Assembly: GCA_017452505.1 (NCBI GenBank)
Contig: JAFTMI010000035.1
Coordinates: forward strand, 62,001 to 126,000
DNA length: 64,000 nt
Reading direction: 5' to 3'
Origin: Oscillospiraceae bacterium
GTDB taxonomy: Bacteria; Bacillota; Clostridia; Oscillospirales; Oscillospiraceae
Shown: piece after piece, positions 16,528-25,069 of the stretch
How positions within the stretch are numbered: the stretch's first letter is position 1
How the letters are laid out: every line of letters starts with the position of its first letter
Translations under genes and position numbers: made by a program
Notes under the pieces: generated by a model
What the model was told of the DNA's origin: nothing
Databases searched by the model: none
The model's input: the letters and a program-made list of their open reading frames with translations, nothing else

Positions 16528-19164
16528 TTAAAATGCTTCGATTTCGTAGACCTCAACTCTGTGCTCACCAAATTCAAAGCGCAGAGCATCCGGGCTGATA
16601 GGCTCAGCAAAAATGTAGGTCTTGGAGAACTGCTCGTCCTTCACTTCCTTGATAGCGGGAACAGAAAGTTCACCGTTATTGCGGACCTTCAGCTCCACAT
16701 CATCGATCTGGAAGCCGTGGATAACCACCTTGGAGAAGGTTACTGCAAGCTTGGTAATATCCATCTCAAAGTACTTACCTGCGCCGCTGCACTCCCAGCC
16801 ATAGTTATCAGAAACGCCGTCAAAGAGCTTGTAAAGGCTTCTGCCGGGCTTACCGTTGATAATCATATCTGCCTCGCGGTCAAAGAACAGGCTGCCGGTG
16901 TGGGTACGCTCGTACTCCAACTTATTTACCAGAGCCTCAACCTCCTGATAGGTGGGCATGCCGGCATCGCGAACCTTAGAGGTGCCGATAACAACCTCAT
17001 AGGGCTTCAGCTGGAAGGTGTTACCGGTAATCATATCGCCGTGACGGAAATTGTACCAAGTGCCGGAAATGCCGTCCAAGGTGACAGTCCGAGCCTCATC
17101 CTCCAGGTTTGCAAGCACAAACATCTCTTCGCCGTTCAGCTCATAGTGAACTGCGTGAACCTGCGTGTTACGAACCAGCTCGGTACGCTTAGCAAGCAAC
17201 ACCAGATCCTCCAAAGCCTCAAAGGTAGAGAACAGGTAGCGGATGCCCTCGTAGAGCGCAGCACGGTCATTCAGATCGTGGTAAGCGTAGGGCCACAGGG
17301 TCTTGGCACCGGGCAGGATACCCGCCCAAGTATGACAGATCATCTCCTCAAAGTTGGGATACTCAGAATAGACGGACTGATACTTATAAGCAAAGCAGGT
17401 AGGCAGGAAGCCAACGCACTTATCGGTTCTGTTGATAGAAAGAACCTCATCCACGAATTTGCCCAGGGTGTTGATGGGCCGTGCGCAATAACGCATACCG
17501 TCACGAACCTGTACATTGATATAGGGATGGCACTCAAACCAGTCAGCGGCCTCTACCATGCTGCCAGCACTACGGGTACCGATCAAGACAACGTGGTAGG
17601 GGTCCTGGTCGGTAATAAACTCATACATGTGCTTCAGATAGACAGGAGAAACACCGCGGCATTCGGGTTCGTCATCCAGGTAGTAGTAGACAAAATCCTT
17701 GTCCCGCATTTTCTCAATCACCCCAGAAGCAAGGCGGAGCATCTCCTCACTGGGCATCTGATCAAAAGTAGCCTCACCACCGGGGGTATCCGCACCCTTC
17801 ATCAAACGGCCGGGCGTAATAAAGGGAGCTTGCTTAATGTGCTTGGTTTCGTGGAGATCGTCAGCATCGTAGCGGAGCTTGAAAGCTTCGCCGCCGTGAT
17901 AGCCAACTGCATACATATTCCGGCGGAGTGTGGGCTTGCCGTCAATCACCAGATTACCACCGGAGATCCAGGCCATTGTATGACCGGAGGGTGCAAGGCG
18001 GCGAATCTTCTTGGTGAAGGTATCATTGCCGTCGGTGATGGTGAGCATAGCCACACCCTCCTCCAGAGCGGAGGTGTCGATGGTAAAGTTGCCATCAGCA
18101 TCGGGAGTTGCGGTCTTGGTGCCGATGCCGGGACCCTCCAGGGTCACGGTAACAGGCTTGTTGGCGATCACCTTACCCACGACCTTGGAATAATCCTGGC
18201 CGGGATAGAAGTTACCGCGGAACTCGGGGAGTGTAAGCTCCAGCTTGATGGGTTCATAAGCTACACGGACAGGATACCAGCGCTTGAACACTTCTCCGTC
18301 GGACTTACGGGTCAGCTGCAGCTCCATACTGTAACGGTTATCCTTTTCAAAGCAGCAAGGCGCAGTGAACACATTGTTGCCAGCCTTTAGGGTAACATCC
18401 ACGGCTGTTACATTTTTGCCGGAGAAAGTGTACTCACCGTCCTGGGGAACAGATACATTTACATCCACCTGGCCCGAAAAGCCATTTTCATCCTTGTTGT
18501 TGATCTTCACGGCTGCGGTGGAGATACGCACATCATTCTTTTCAGGGCGCATCGGCATGCCTTCCACAGGCCGGAAACGGGTAGGCTCAAGATATCCGGA
18601 CTCCAAGTCACACCAGCTGCAGAACTGGAGACCACCGGTTTTTACAGCACGGGTACGGCAGACACTCAGCAGCCACTCGCTGTTCCAGGTGTTGTTGGAG
18701 GTCATATAGAAGGCAGTCAGCGGCAATTCGATCTCTGCGCTCCAATAGTCTTCGCCCACATAGGTAGCATGCTGCCACTGAGGCTTATAGGGGTCAGGGC
18801 TAATGTTGCCGGCCTCAGAATAGAAATTGCTGACAGAAAAGTCTCCCAAAGTCACCATAAACTGATAGAATTCAAAGCCGTCACCGGAGGGTGAAATAAA
18901 GAACTCTACGCAGTCAGTGCACCAATGGGAACGCTGGGAATGAGTGTCCACTACCCAATCAATATCCGGCTCAATGCATTTAATGCCGATGTACACCCGG
19001 TCTTCGCAAGGCAGAATTCGGAATTCTGCGTCAGCAGCCGCAAGTCCGCCGCCACGGGACTTAAAATTCTTAAAGCCAGAGAAAACCTTTGCAGACTCCC
19101 ATACAGCTTCGTCCATTTTGCCATCCACAGTGACACAATTTTTCTCATACAGTTTTGTTTCCAT
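16528..19164 (-). CDS. CBM9-like/glycosidase-like multidomain protein, paralog 2
   Basis: An 878-residue cytoplasmic-type protein with the same architecture as its two paralogs: CBM9-like domain (1-~205, with LPCEDRVYIGIKC and WSAEIELPLTAFYMT), Ig-like region (~215-390), barrel (~395-720) with YYYLDDEPECRG (Asp-Asp-Glu-Pro-Glu at 497-501), ADWFECHPYIN and HTWAGILPGAKTLWPYAYHD, and a discoidin-like end (VEVYEIEAF). Start ATG 19164 follows AGAAAGGAG. The 5' leader with its hairpin is nearly the same as that of paralog 3, indicating gene-plus-leader duplication. A separate promoter and direct-repeat operator candidate lie upstream. Confidence 0.82.
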   Translation of the reverse strand: METKLYEKNCVTVDGKMDEAVWESAKVFSGFKNFKSRGGGLAAADAEFRILPCEDRVYIGIKCIEPDIDWVVDTHSQRSHWCTDCVEFFISPSGDGFEFYQFMVTLGDFSVSNFYSEAGNISPDPYKPQWQHATYVGEDYWSAEIELPLTAFYMTSNNTWNSEWLLSVCRTRAVKTGGLQFCSWCDLESGYLEPTRFRPVEGMPMRPEKNDVRISTAAVKINNKDENGFSGQVDVNVSVPQDGEYTFSGKNVTAVDVTLKAGNNVFTAPCCFEKDNRYSMELQLTRKSDGEVFKRWYPVRVAYEPIKLELTLPEFRGNFYPGQDYSKVVGKVIANKPVTVTLEGPGIGTKTATPDADGNFTIDTSALEEGVAMLTITDGNDTFTKKIRRLAPSGHTMAWISGGNLVIDGKPTLRRNMYAVGYHGGEAFKLRYDADDLHETKHIKQAPFITPGRLMKGADTPGGEATFDQMPSEEMLRLASGVIEKMRDKDFVYYYLDDEPECRGVSPVYLKHMYEFITDQDPYHVVLIGTRSAGSMVEAADWFECHPYINVQVRDGMRYCARPINTLGKFVDEVLSINRTDKCVGFLPTCFAYKYQSVYSEYPNFEEMICHTWAGILPGAKTLWPYAYHDLNDRAALYEGIRYLFSTFEALEDLVLLAKRTELVRNTQVHAVHYELNGEEMFVLANLEDEARTVTLDGISGTWYNFRHGDMITGNTFQLKPYEVVIGTSKVRDAGMPTYQEVEALVNKLEYERTHTGSLFFDREADMIINGKPGRSLYKLFDGVSDNYGWECSGAGKYFEMDITKLAVTFSKVVIHGFQIDDVELKVRNNGELSVPAIKEVKDEQFSKTYIFAEPISPDALRFEFGEHRVEVYEIEAF

Positions 19165-19238
19165 TTTCTACTCCTTTCTAATGCTCTTCATGTGCAAGAG
19201 CATCAACTGCCGGTGGTTTTTTACAAATAAATTTTCAT
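19165..19238 (-). promoter_or_regulatory. Conserved leader with stem-loop before paralog 2
   Basis: On the mRNA: an A/T-rich block, a GGCAGTTG element, then a stem-loop with ATGCTCTT/AAGAGCAT arms (19181-19188, 19196-19203) right before the AGAAAGGAG ribosome site. The same block occurs at 23936-24008 before paralog 3, with loop changes but intact pairing. Confidence 0.65.
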
Positions 19239-19303
19239 TCCGGTAAGGTTAGAATGAATGCATCCGGCAGTCCGCGGAGCCTCTCGCAGATGCTCCGCGC
19301 GCA

Positions 19304-19327
19304 GAATATGTACAAAGAATATGTACA
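19304..19327. promoter_or_regulatory. Direct-repeat operator candidate
   Basis: Two perfect copies of GAATATGTACA (19304-19314, 19317-19327), period 13, directly downstream of the paralog 2 -10 element. A further hairpin (GCGGAGC/GCTCCGC) lies at 19273-19297. Confidence 0.5.
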
Positions 19328-19332
19328 GGGTC

Positions 19333-19360
19333 ATTGTAACAGAAATATCAAAATAATCAA
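19333..19360 (-). promoter_or_regulatory. Promoter of paralog 2
   Basis: TTGATT (19355-19360), 16-base spacer, TACAAT (19333-19338) on the minus strand, followed by the direct repeats. Confidence 0.6.
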
Positions 19361-19398
19361 TATTCTTTTTTGCATTTTTCAATATTTTTTCCATAAGA

Positions 19399-19436
19399 CA
19401 AGGGCGATTCCCGTTACGGGAATCGCCCTTGTTGGA
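19399..19436 (-). terminator. Perfect hairpin after the lipoprotein binding-protein gene
   Basis: Seventeen-base inverted repeat (ACAAGGGCGATTCCCGT and complement). The T-run behind it is weak, so it may be a terminator, a processing site or an mRNA-stabilising 3' end. Confidence 0.65.
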
Positions 19437-19455
19437 TTTCAGTTAGGATAAAATC

Positions 19456-21144
19456 TTATTTGATATAAGTATCGTTGTAAGCCTTCAAGCTTGCCTCGTA
19501 CTTACCCTTGATTGCAGGGATTGCAGACTCGGGAGGCATCTGAGTGACCTCAGCATAGCCGACGGGGCTGGAAACATCACCGTAGTTGCCGTAGCAGTAG
19601 TGGCCACGGTCTTCCAGGTACTCGTTGAGCTTGGTAACATACGCAGCATCGTAGACATCGCCAAGAGACTTCAGCTTCTTGGTACGGGTCTTGTTGATCT
19701 TGTCCAGAGCTTCCAGAACCTTCTTGGAGTAGTCACAAGCGCCCTGCAGGCCCTCGTACTCGCAGGCAACAGTGCCCAGAGAGTAGTCAGAAACGTACTT
19801 AAAGCCACACTTCATAACGTAAATGAACAGATCAATAACGGCCTCACGCTCGTCACAGGTAGCTGCCATATGGAAGCAGGACTGAGTCAGCTTGGACTGA
19901 CCCTGGGTCTCGCCGTTTTCACCCACCCACTCGGGAACAGGAGCGATCTCCAAGCGGTTGCCGTTGGGGATCTCCTGATACAGGTGCTGCCAGTTGTAGG
20001 GCTCGCAGTCAGAAATCTGCATAGCAAACATGGGGTTGATAACATTGGTCTGGATCTTGTTCTGACCGGCGGCAGCACACTTCTTAACAGTGAACATATC
20101 ATACTTCAGCTGCATAAAGTCCTTGATGAAAGGCTCATCAATAACGGAAACCAGTTCACCCTTGCTGTTGGTTTTCCAAACATTAATCAAGTTGCCCCAG
20201 GAGTCGCCGTTGATGCCATAGGTATCGATCTTGCCGTCGCCATTGGTATCCTTGGTCATCTGGACACAAACATCGAGGTAGGTATCCCAGTTCCACTTAC
20301 CCTCCAGGAAGTACTCCTTGGGAGTCTTGACACCGTACTCCTCAAACATGGTTGCGTTGTAGTAGCACATCATAGTACCGGTCCAGGGACGGACAACACC
20401 GTGGGACTTGGTACCGAACTTCATCATATCCAGGTTCTCTTCGCCGCAGTACTCAGCCAGCTGCTTATATTCAGCATTGGTGAAAGCAGCGGTAAGACCG
20501 TTCTGCGCCATACCGGGGAACATATTGGACTGGAAGAAGACGTCGGGCTTTTCGCCTGCGTTGATGGCGGACATAATGGTGTTCTGATCATAGGCACCCT
20601 TAAATTCGATGGTAACACCATTCAGAGCAGCCCACTCTTCAATAGCAGCGCGCTCGATGTAGGGATAGACCTTAGTAGATTCGTTGTCGATCATCACCTG
20701 CAGATCCTGGTAGGATTCGTCATTGCCCATACCGTAGATCTGAATGGTCTTGCCCTTGAACTTGGAATTGACAGCGGTAGTTGCCTTGGTAGCGCCGGTT
20801 GCCTTGGTAACAGCTTCCTGGGTAGCCTTGGTGGCGCCAGTGGCCTTGGTAGCCTTGGTAGCCTTAGTGGAAGTAGTCTTCTTGGGTCTGGTAGCGGCAG
20901 TAGGCTTCTTGCCGGCAGACTGCTCACCCTCGGTCTCCTCGGGAGCTTCAGTAGCATCAGGTGCCTCGGTTTCGCCGGTAGCAGTGGGGTCCACAGTACC
21001 CTCAGTTGCGTCAACAGCCTCGGTAGCCTCAGTAGCTCCGGTGGCAGTGGGGTCAGTTACAGGATCATTAGTCTTCTTCTTACAACCGATAAAAAGACCG
21101 GCGACCATGCAAATAACCAACAGCAGTGCGATCAGTTTCTTCAT
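19456..21144 (-). CDS. CUT1-type ABC transporter solute-binding lipoprotein with long Thr/Ala linker
   Basis: A 562-residue extracellular sugar-binding lipoprotein. The signal peptide ends in a lipobox (AGLFIGC), so the mature protein is anchored through that cysteine. Residues ~22-130 are low complexity: first acidic ATEATEA/ATEAPEE, then basic KATKATGATKAT, a probable cell-wall spacer. The remainder is a solute-binding fold (TIQIYGMGND, KPDVFFQSNMFPG, KWNWDTYLDVCVQMTKD with a DTNGDGKIDTYG calcium-like loop). ATG 21144 follows AAGGAGAG. Its most likely partners are the permeases at 24086-25969. Own promoter upstream; substrate unknown, presumably an oligosaccharide. Confidence 0.9.
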   Translation of the reverse strand: MKKLIALLLVICMVAGLFIGCKKKTNDPVTDPTATGATEATEAVDATEGTVDPTATGETEAPDATEAPEETEGEQSAGKKPTAATRPKKTTSTKATKATKATGATKATQEAVTKATGATKATTAVNSKFKGKTIQIYGMGNDESYQDLQVMIDNESTKVYPYIERAAIEEWAALNGVTIEFKGAYDQNTIMSAINAGEKPDVFFQSNMFPGMAQNGLTAAFTNAEYKQLAEYCGEENLDMMKFGTKSHGVVRPWTGTMMCYYNATMFEEYGVKTPKEYFLEGKWNWDTYLDVCVQMTKDTNGDGKIDTYGINGDSWGNLINVWKTNSKGELVSVIDEPFIKDFMQLKYDMFTVKKCAAAGQNKIQTNVINPMFAMQISDCEPYNWQHLYQEIPNGNRLEIAPVPEWVGENGETQGQSKLTQSCFHMAATCDEREAVIDLFIYVMKCGFKYVSDYSLGTVACEYEGLQGACDYSKKVLEALDKINKTRTKKLKSLGDVYDAAYVTKLNEYLEDRGHYCYGNYGDVSSPVGYAEVTQMPPESAIPAIKGKYEASLKAYNDTYIK

Positions 21145-21199
21145 GATATACTCTCCTTTTAATTTTTTAACTGCGGTTAAGCCGCAAAACTTCATTTAC

Positions 21200-21228
21200 A
21201 TTATAACTGAATCGTCTCTAGATTTCAA
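21200..21228 (-). promoter_or_regulatory. Promoter of the lipoprotein binding-protein gene
   Basis: TTGAAA (21223-21228), 17-base spacer, TATAAT (21200-21205) on the minus strand. This gives the binding protein extra expression over the upstream genes. Confidence 0.75.
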
Positions 21229-21289
21229 TATCCTTTGCTGACATTTCTAAAGATTAGGCAATCCGCACAATTTTACCCATACGCAGTTG

Positions 21290-23935
21290 TCAATTTGGAC
21301 CAAAAACTTCTATTTCGTACAATTCAACACGATGCGCATTGAAGTCAAGGCGCAATCCGTCGGGGGTAGCAACATCCTTCAGCAGATAGGTTACAGAGAA
21401 TTTCTCTCCCTTAATTTCAACAAATTCAGGCTTGACAAATTCCTCGCCAACACGGAAGGTCAGCTCCATATTCTCCAAGCCATAACCGCTGATAACCACC
21501 TTACTGATGGAGGGTTTCAGTTTTGTCAGGTTCACTTCCACAAACTTCGCCTTATCTCCCGCCTGTGTCCATGCAACAACATCGCGAACACCGTCAAACA
21601 GCTTTCTCGCTCTGACAGATGAAGAACCGGCAAGGGAGATCTCATCATACTTTTCAAACAACAAATTACCGCTATGGGTGCGTTCATACTCCAGCTTGTT
21701 GATAAGGTCGTCTGTCTCCTGGTAAGTGGGTAAGCCTGCATCCTTGACCTGGCTGGTGCCAATGATGACCTCCAGAGGCTTCAGATTGAATGTATTTGTT
21801 GTAATGGTCTCGTTATGACGGAAGTGGTACCAGGTACCGGAAATACCGTCCAGCGTAACGGTTTTAGGCTCGTTAGTCATATTGACCAAAACGAACATCT
21901 GCTCCTCTCCCCTGTCGTACAGCACGCCATGGACCTCCTGGTTCTTTACCAGTTCAGTACGCTCGCCCAGCAGAACCAGCTTATCCAATGCAGCAAAGCT
22001 GGAGAAAATATAACGCGTGCCTTCATACATAGATGCACGGTCACCCATATCATGGTAAGCATAGGGATAAAGAGTCTTACCGCCGTGGATCATAGCAGCC
22101 CAAGTGTGGCAGATGTACTCATCAAAGGTAGGATAAGGCTTCTGCTTAGCTCCCATACCGGCAAAACAGGTAGGCAGGAAGCCAATACATTTATCCGGGC
22201 GGTTCAGATTGATAATATCATCCACATTCTTGCCCAATGTGTTGATATTACGGCCATACGCACGCTTACCATCGGGTGTGGTGTAGGGGTTAATATAGGG
22301 ATGGGTCTCAAACCAGTCGGCGATCTCCACCAATTCCGCAGCATTCCGGCTGGCAGTAAGAACTACGTGGTAGGGATCTCGCTCGGTGATATAGTCATAC
22401 ATATGCTGCAGGTAGATTCTGGACAGGCCGCGGCACTCAGGCTCATCGGAGATGTAGTAGAAAGCAAAATCTCTGTCCTTATCGTCATCCATAATCTTAT
22501 CAATTATGGCCAGCATTTCGGGAGTAGGCTTCTTATCCAAAGTGGCTTCGCCACCGGGAGCTTCCACGCCCTTGATCAGACGACCGGGCTCCATATGCTT
22601 GGACTGACCGCGGATTTCCTTGGTCATATACAGATTGTCAGCATCATACTTGCGCTTAAACGCCTCGCCGCCCATATAGTACTCTGCGTACATATTCCGG
22701 CGCAGGACAGGCTCACCGTTGACGATCAGGTTACCGCCTGAAATCCAGGTCATCATGTGGCCTGTGGGAGGCAGGTTGCGGATCTTCTTGGTGGTTTCAT
22801 AGCCGTCGATGGTAGCAGTAAGAATGGCATCGCCAAACTCAAAATTGGGGGTTTCAAAGGTAAAACTGCCATCTGCATCGGGGGTAATGGTCCGGGTTTC
22901 AATGCCGGGACCCTCCAACTTCAAGGTGACAGCCTTAGAAGAGGTCGCTGTACCGACAATTTTACTGTGGTCCTGGCCGGGATAGAAATTGGTACGGAAC
23001 TCCGGCAGGGAGAACTTAATGACAATGGGCTCGTATGTAACGATAACAGGATATTGACGCTTAAACTCCACATTATCAGAAAGACGCTTCAGGCAAACAG
23101 CAACCTGGAATCTGGTCAGCTCATCAAAGAAACAGGGCGCAGTAAATTCATTGACACCCGCTTTCAGCTGAACAGTCACGGTTTCAGCATGGTCGGATGT
23201 AAACTCAAATTCTCCGGGGAATGCGCACTTCACCAGCACTTTCAAATCACCGTGGTAAACGCCATCCTTCTCGCTGGTAATGTCAGCGGTGACAGAAGAA
23301 ATGCACAGCTCATCCTTGGGGTTTCGAATCGTGAAGCCTTCAATACTGCGGAAGTTCTTGGAATCTTGAAACCCCTTCTTCAAGGGGCTCCATGTGCTGT
23401 AAAAACGGCCCTTATAAGGCAGATGGGTACGACCGATATTTACAAGCCACTTCTCCGTCCATCTGTCCTGAGGCGTCATATACAGTGCAGTGAAGGGAAT
23501 CTCGATCTCGGCAGACCAAAAATTCTCACCATAGTAAATAGCAGTATCCCAGTAAGGCGCATAGGGATCGGGACGAATAACGCCTGCTTCTTCCCAATAA
23601 ACACTTGACTTACTGCCCTTAGCAGAAATGAAAAACTGGTAGTAGTCATAATCGCTACCGGAGGGCGCGATAAACAGTTCAATAGCATCTACGTGATTCA
23701 TAGAATTGTCGCTGGAGGCTTTCAAGCGATCCATTTCCGGTTCCATGCACTTTACGCCAACATAGACACGGTCCTCGCAGGGCAGGAACTTGAAGATAGT
23801 CTGGCTATCCTCAGGAACTTCTGCTCCGGAACCTAACTTGCTAAAGCCGGTATAGGCAGGAACAGTTTCCCATACAGGCTCGTCCATCCGGCCATCCATG
23901 GTAATGCAGTTTTTGTCATACAGTTTCGTTTCCAT
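21290..23935 (-). CDS. CBM9-like/glycosidase-like multidomain protein, paralog 3
   Basis: An 881-residue protein without signal peptide, same layout as paralogs 1 and 2: CBM9-like N-terminus (MDGRMDEPVWETV, LPCEDRVYVGVKC, FWSAEIEIPFTALYMTP), Ig-like region, barrel beginning SGGNLIVNGEPVLRRNMYA with FYYISDEPECRG (one Asp of the DDEPE motif is Ser here, DEPE kept), ADWFETHPYIN, and a discoidin-like end VELYEIEVFG. ATG 23935 follows AGAAAGGAG and the shared leader hairpin. No strong terminator separates it from the downstream binding-protein gene. It may be reached by read-through from the permease operon. Confidence 0.82.
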   Translation of the reverse strand: METKLYDKNCITMDGRMDEPVWETVPAYTGFSKLGSGAEVPEDSQTIFKFLPCEDRVYVGVKCMEPEMDRLKASSDNSMNHVDAIELFIAPSGSDYDYYQFFISAKGSKSSVYWEEAGVIRPDPYAPYWDTAIYYGENFWSAEIEIPFTALYMTPQDRWTEKWLVNIGRTHLPYKGRFYSTWSPLKKGFQDSKNFRSIEGFTIRNPKDELCISSVTADITSEKDGVYHGDLKVLVKCAFPGEFEFTSDHAETVTVQLKAGVNEFTAPCFFDELTRFQVAVCLKRLSDNVEFKRQYPVIVTYEPIVIKFSLPEFRTNFYPGQDHSKIVGTATSSKAVTLKLEGPGIETRTITPDADGSFTFETPNFEFGDAILTATIDGYETTKKIRNLPPTGHMMTWISGGNLIVNGEPVLRRNMYAEYYMGGEAFKRKYDADNLYMTKEIRGQSKHMEPGRLIKGVEAPGGEATLDKKPTPEMLAIIDKIMDDDKDRDFAFYYISDEPECRGLSRIYLQHMYDYITERDPYHVVLTASRNAAELVEIADWFETHPYINPYTTPDGKRAYGRNINTLGKNVDDIINLNRPDKCIGFLPTCFAGMGAKQKPYPTFDEYICHTWAAMIHGGKTLYPYAYHDMGDRASMYEGTRYIFSSFAALDKLVLLGERTELVKNQEVHGVLYDRGEEQMFVLVNMTNEPKTVTLDGISGTWYHFRHNETITTNTFNLKPLEVIIGTSQVKDAGLPTYQETDDLINKLEYERTHSGNLLFEKYDEISLAGSSSVRARKLFDGVRDVVAWTQAGDKAKFVEVNLTKLKPSISKVVISGYGLENMELTFRVGEEFVKPEFVEIKGEKFSVTYLLKDVATPDGLRLDFNAHRVELYEIEVFGPN

Positions 23936-24008
23936 TTTTCTACTCCTTTCTAATGCTCTCTATGTCCAAGAGCATCAACTGCCGATGTATTTTACAAATA
24001 AATTTTCG
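23936..24008 (-). promoter_or_regulatory. Conserved leader with stem-loop before paralog 3
   Basis: Same block as 19165-19238: ATGCTCT (23953-23959) pairs with AGAGCAT (23969-23975) just before the ribosome site. No convincing promoter lies between it and the terminator at 24031-24063. Confidence 0.65.
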
Positions 24009-24030
24009 TTCTCGGTGGTTTTCACTGCAC

Positions 24031-24063
24031 AAAAAACAAGAGGGTGTCAACTTGACACCCTCT
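24031..24063 (-). terminator. Terminator after the permease operon
   Basis: AGAGGGTGTC/GACACCCTCT hairpin (24039-24063) followed on the minus strand by TTGTTTTTTG. Probably attenuates rather than blocks transcription into paralog 3. Confidence 0.8.
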
Positions 24064-24085
24064 GTTAAACATAGAGAATTTTGTT

Positions 24086-25051
24086 TTAGCCTTTGCTGCC
24101 GGAACGGTCCATACATTCAACAAAGAATTTCTGACCGATCAAGAACAAAATCATCAACGGCGTTACCGCAGTCAATATAATGGCATAATGCTCTGCCTGT
24201 TTGCGCATCTGATCCAACTGGCTTACACCAATACCCTGCCGCTCTCTCATTTCCTCCAATGCCACCATCAATGTGAGGTTGTCATCACCAGGTAACGAGA
24301 ACACACCGGCAAGCAGCGCATCGTTCCAGTAGTAAATTACAGAAAGCAATGCAACAGTTACCACAACAGGCTTGATGTTGGGGATCATAATCCGCAGATA
24401 GATGGAAATAGGATTACAGCCATCGATCTTAGCAGCTTCCTCCAAATCTCTGGGCATACTCATAAAGAACTGCCGTAAGAGGAAGATGTATATACCGGAG
24501 TTCAAACCAACACCGAAAAGTGCAGGCACATAGAACGCCATATAGTTATTCAGAATGTTCACCGTGAAGGCCTCACCCGTGAACAAGCCAATGATCTTAC
24601 CGATACCAAAGATATCAAACCAACGATATTCATAGTACAGCGGAATGATCGCAGTCTGCACCGGCAGAATAATAGTGAACAGCACGCAGGCATACACAAT
24701 GGGATTGCCCTTAAAGTTGTAGCGGCCTAAACCGTAGCCAACCAAGGAGCAGGAAAAAACCTGCAGTAATGTGCAAAGCAACGCAATAGTAGCGGTGTTC
24801 TTGGTATACTTAAGAAAATTAAAATAGGCTCTTTCACCAAACATAGCGTTTTTGAAGTTTTCAAAAGTTGCTCTGCTGGGCAAAAATCCGGATTCCTCCG
24901 TGTACAGCTCCACAGCAGGTGTGAAAGCGGAGGAGATCATCTTGATAACAGGAAACAAAACCACATAGCTGATACCGATCAGCAGTGCGTAACGAAACAC
25001 TTTGTACAAGAACGAGGCACAAGGTTCGACAATTTTTTTATTGAATTTCAT
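24086..25051 (-). CDS. CUT1 carbohydrate ABC transporter permease, MalG type (pair A)
   Basis: A 321-residue inner-membrane permease with six predicted helices. The cytoplasmic EAA loop reads LEEAAKIDGCNPISIYLRIMIP, the contact site for the ATPase. The terminus carries a family-typical FVECMDRSGSKG tail. It is encoded 18 bases after its MalF-type partner. A long periplasmic-side insertion (YRWFDIFGIGKIIGLFTGEAFT) precedes helix 4. No ATPase gene is in the locus, so a shared MsmX/UgpC-like ATPase is expected. Confidence 0.93.
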   Translation of the reverse strand: MKFNKKIVEPCASFLYKVFRYALLIGISYVVLFPVIKMISSAFTPAVELYTEESGFLPSRATFENFKNAMFGERAYFNFLKYTKNTATIALLCTLLQVFSCSLVGYGLGRYNFKGNPIVYACVLFTIILPVQTAIIPLYYEYRWFDIFGIGKIIGLFTGEAFTVNILNNYMAFYVPALFGVGLNSGIYIFLLRQFFMSMPRDLEEAAKIDGCNPISIYLRIMIPNIKPVVVTVALLSVIYYWNDALLAGVFSLPGDDNLTLMVALEEMRERQGIGVSQLDQMRKQAEHYAIILTAVTPLMILFLIGQKFFVECMDRSGSKG

Positions 25052-25069
25052 AATCGTACCTCCTCCCTC

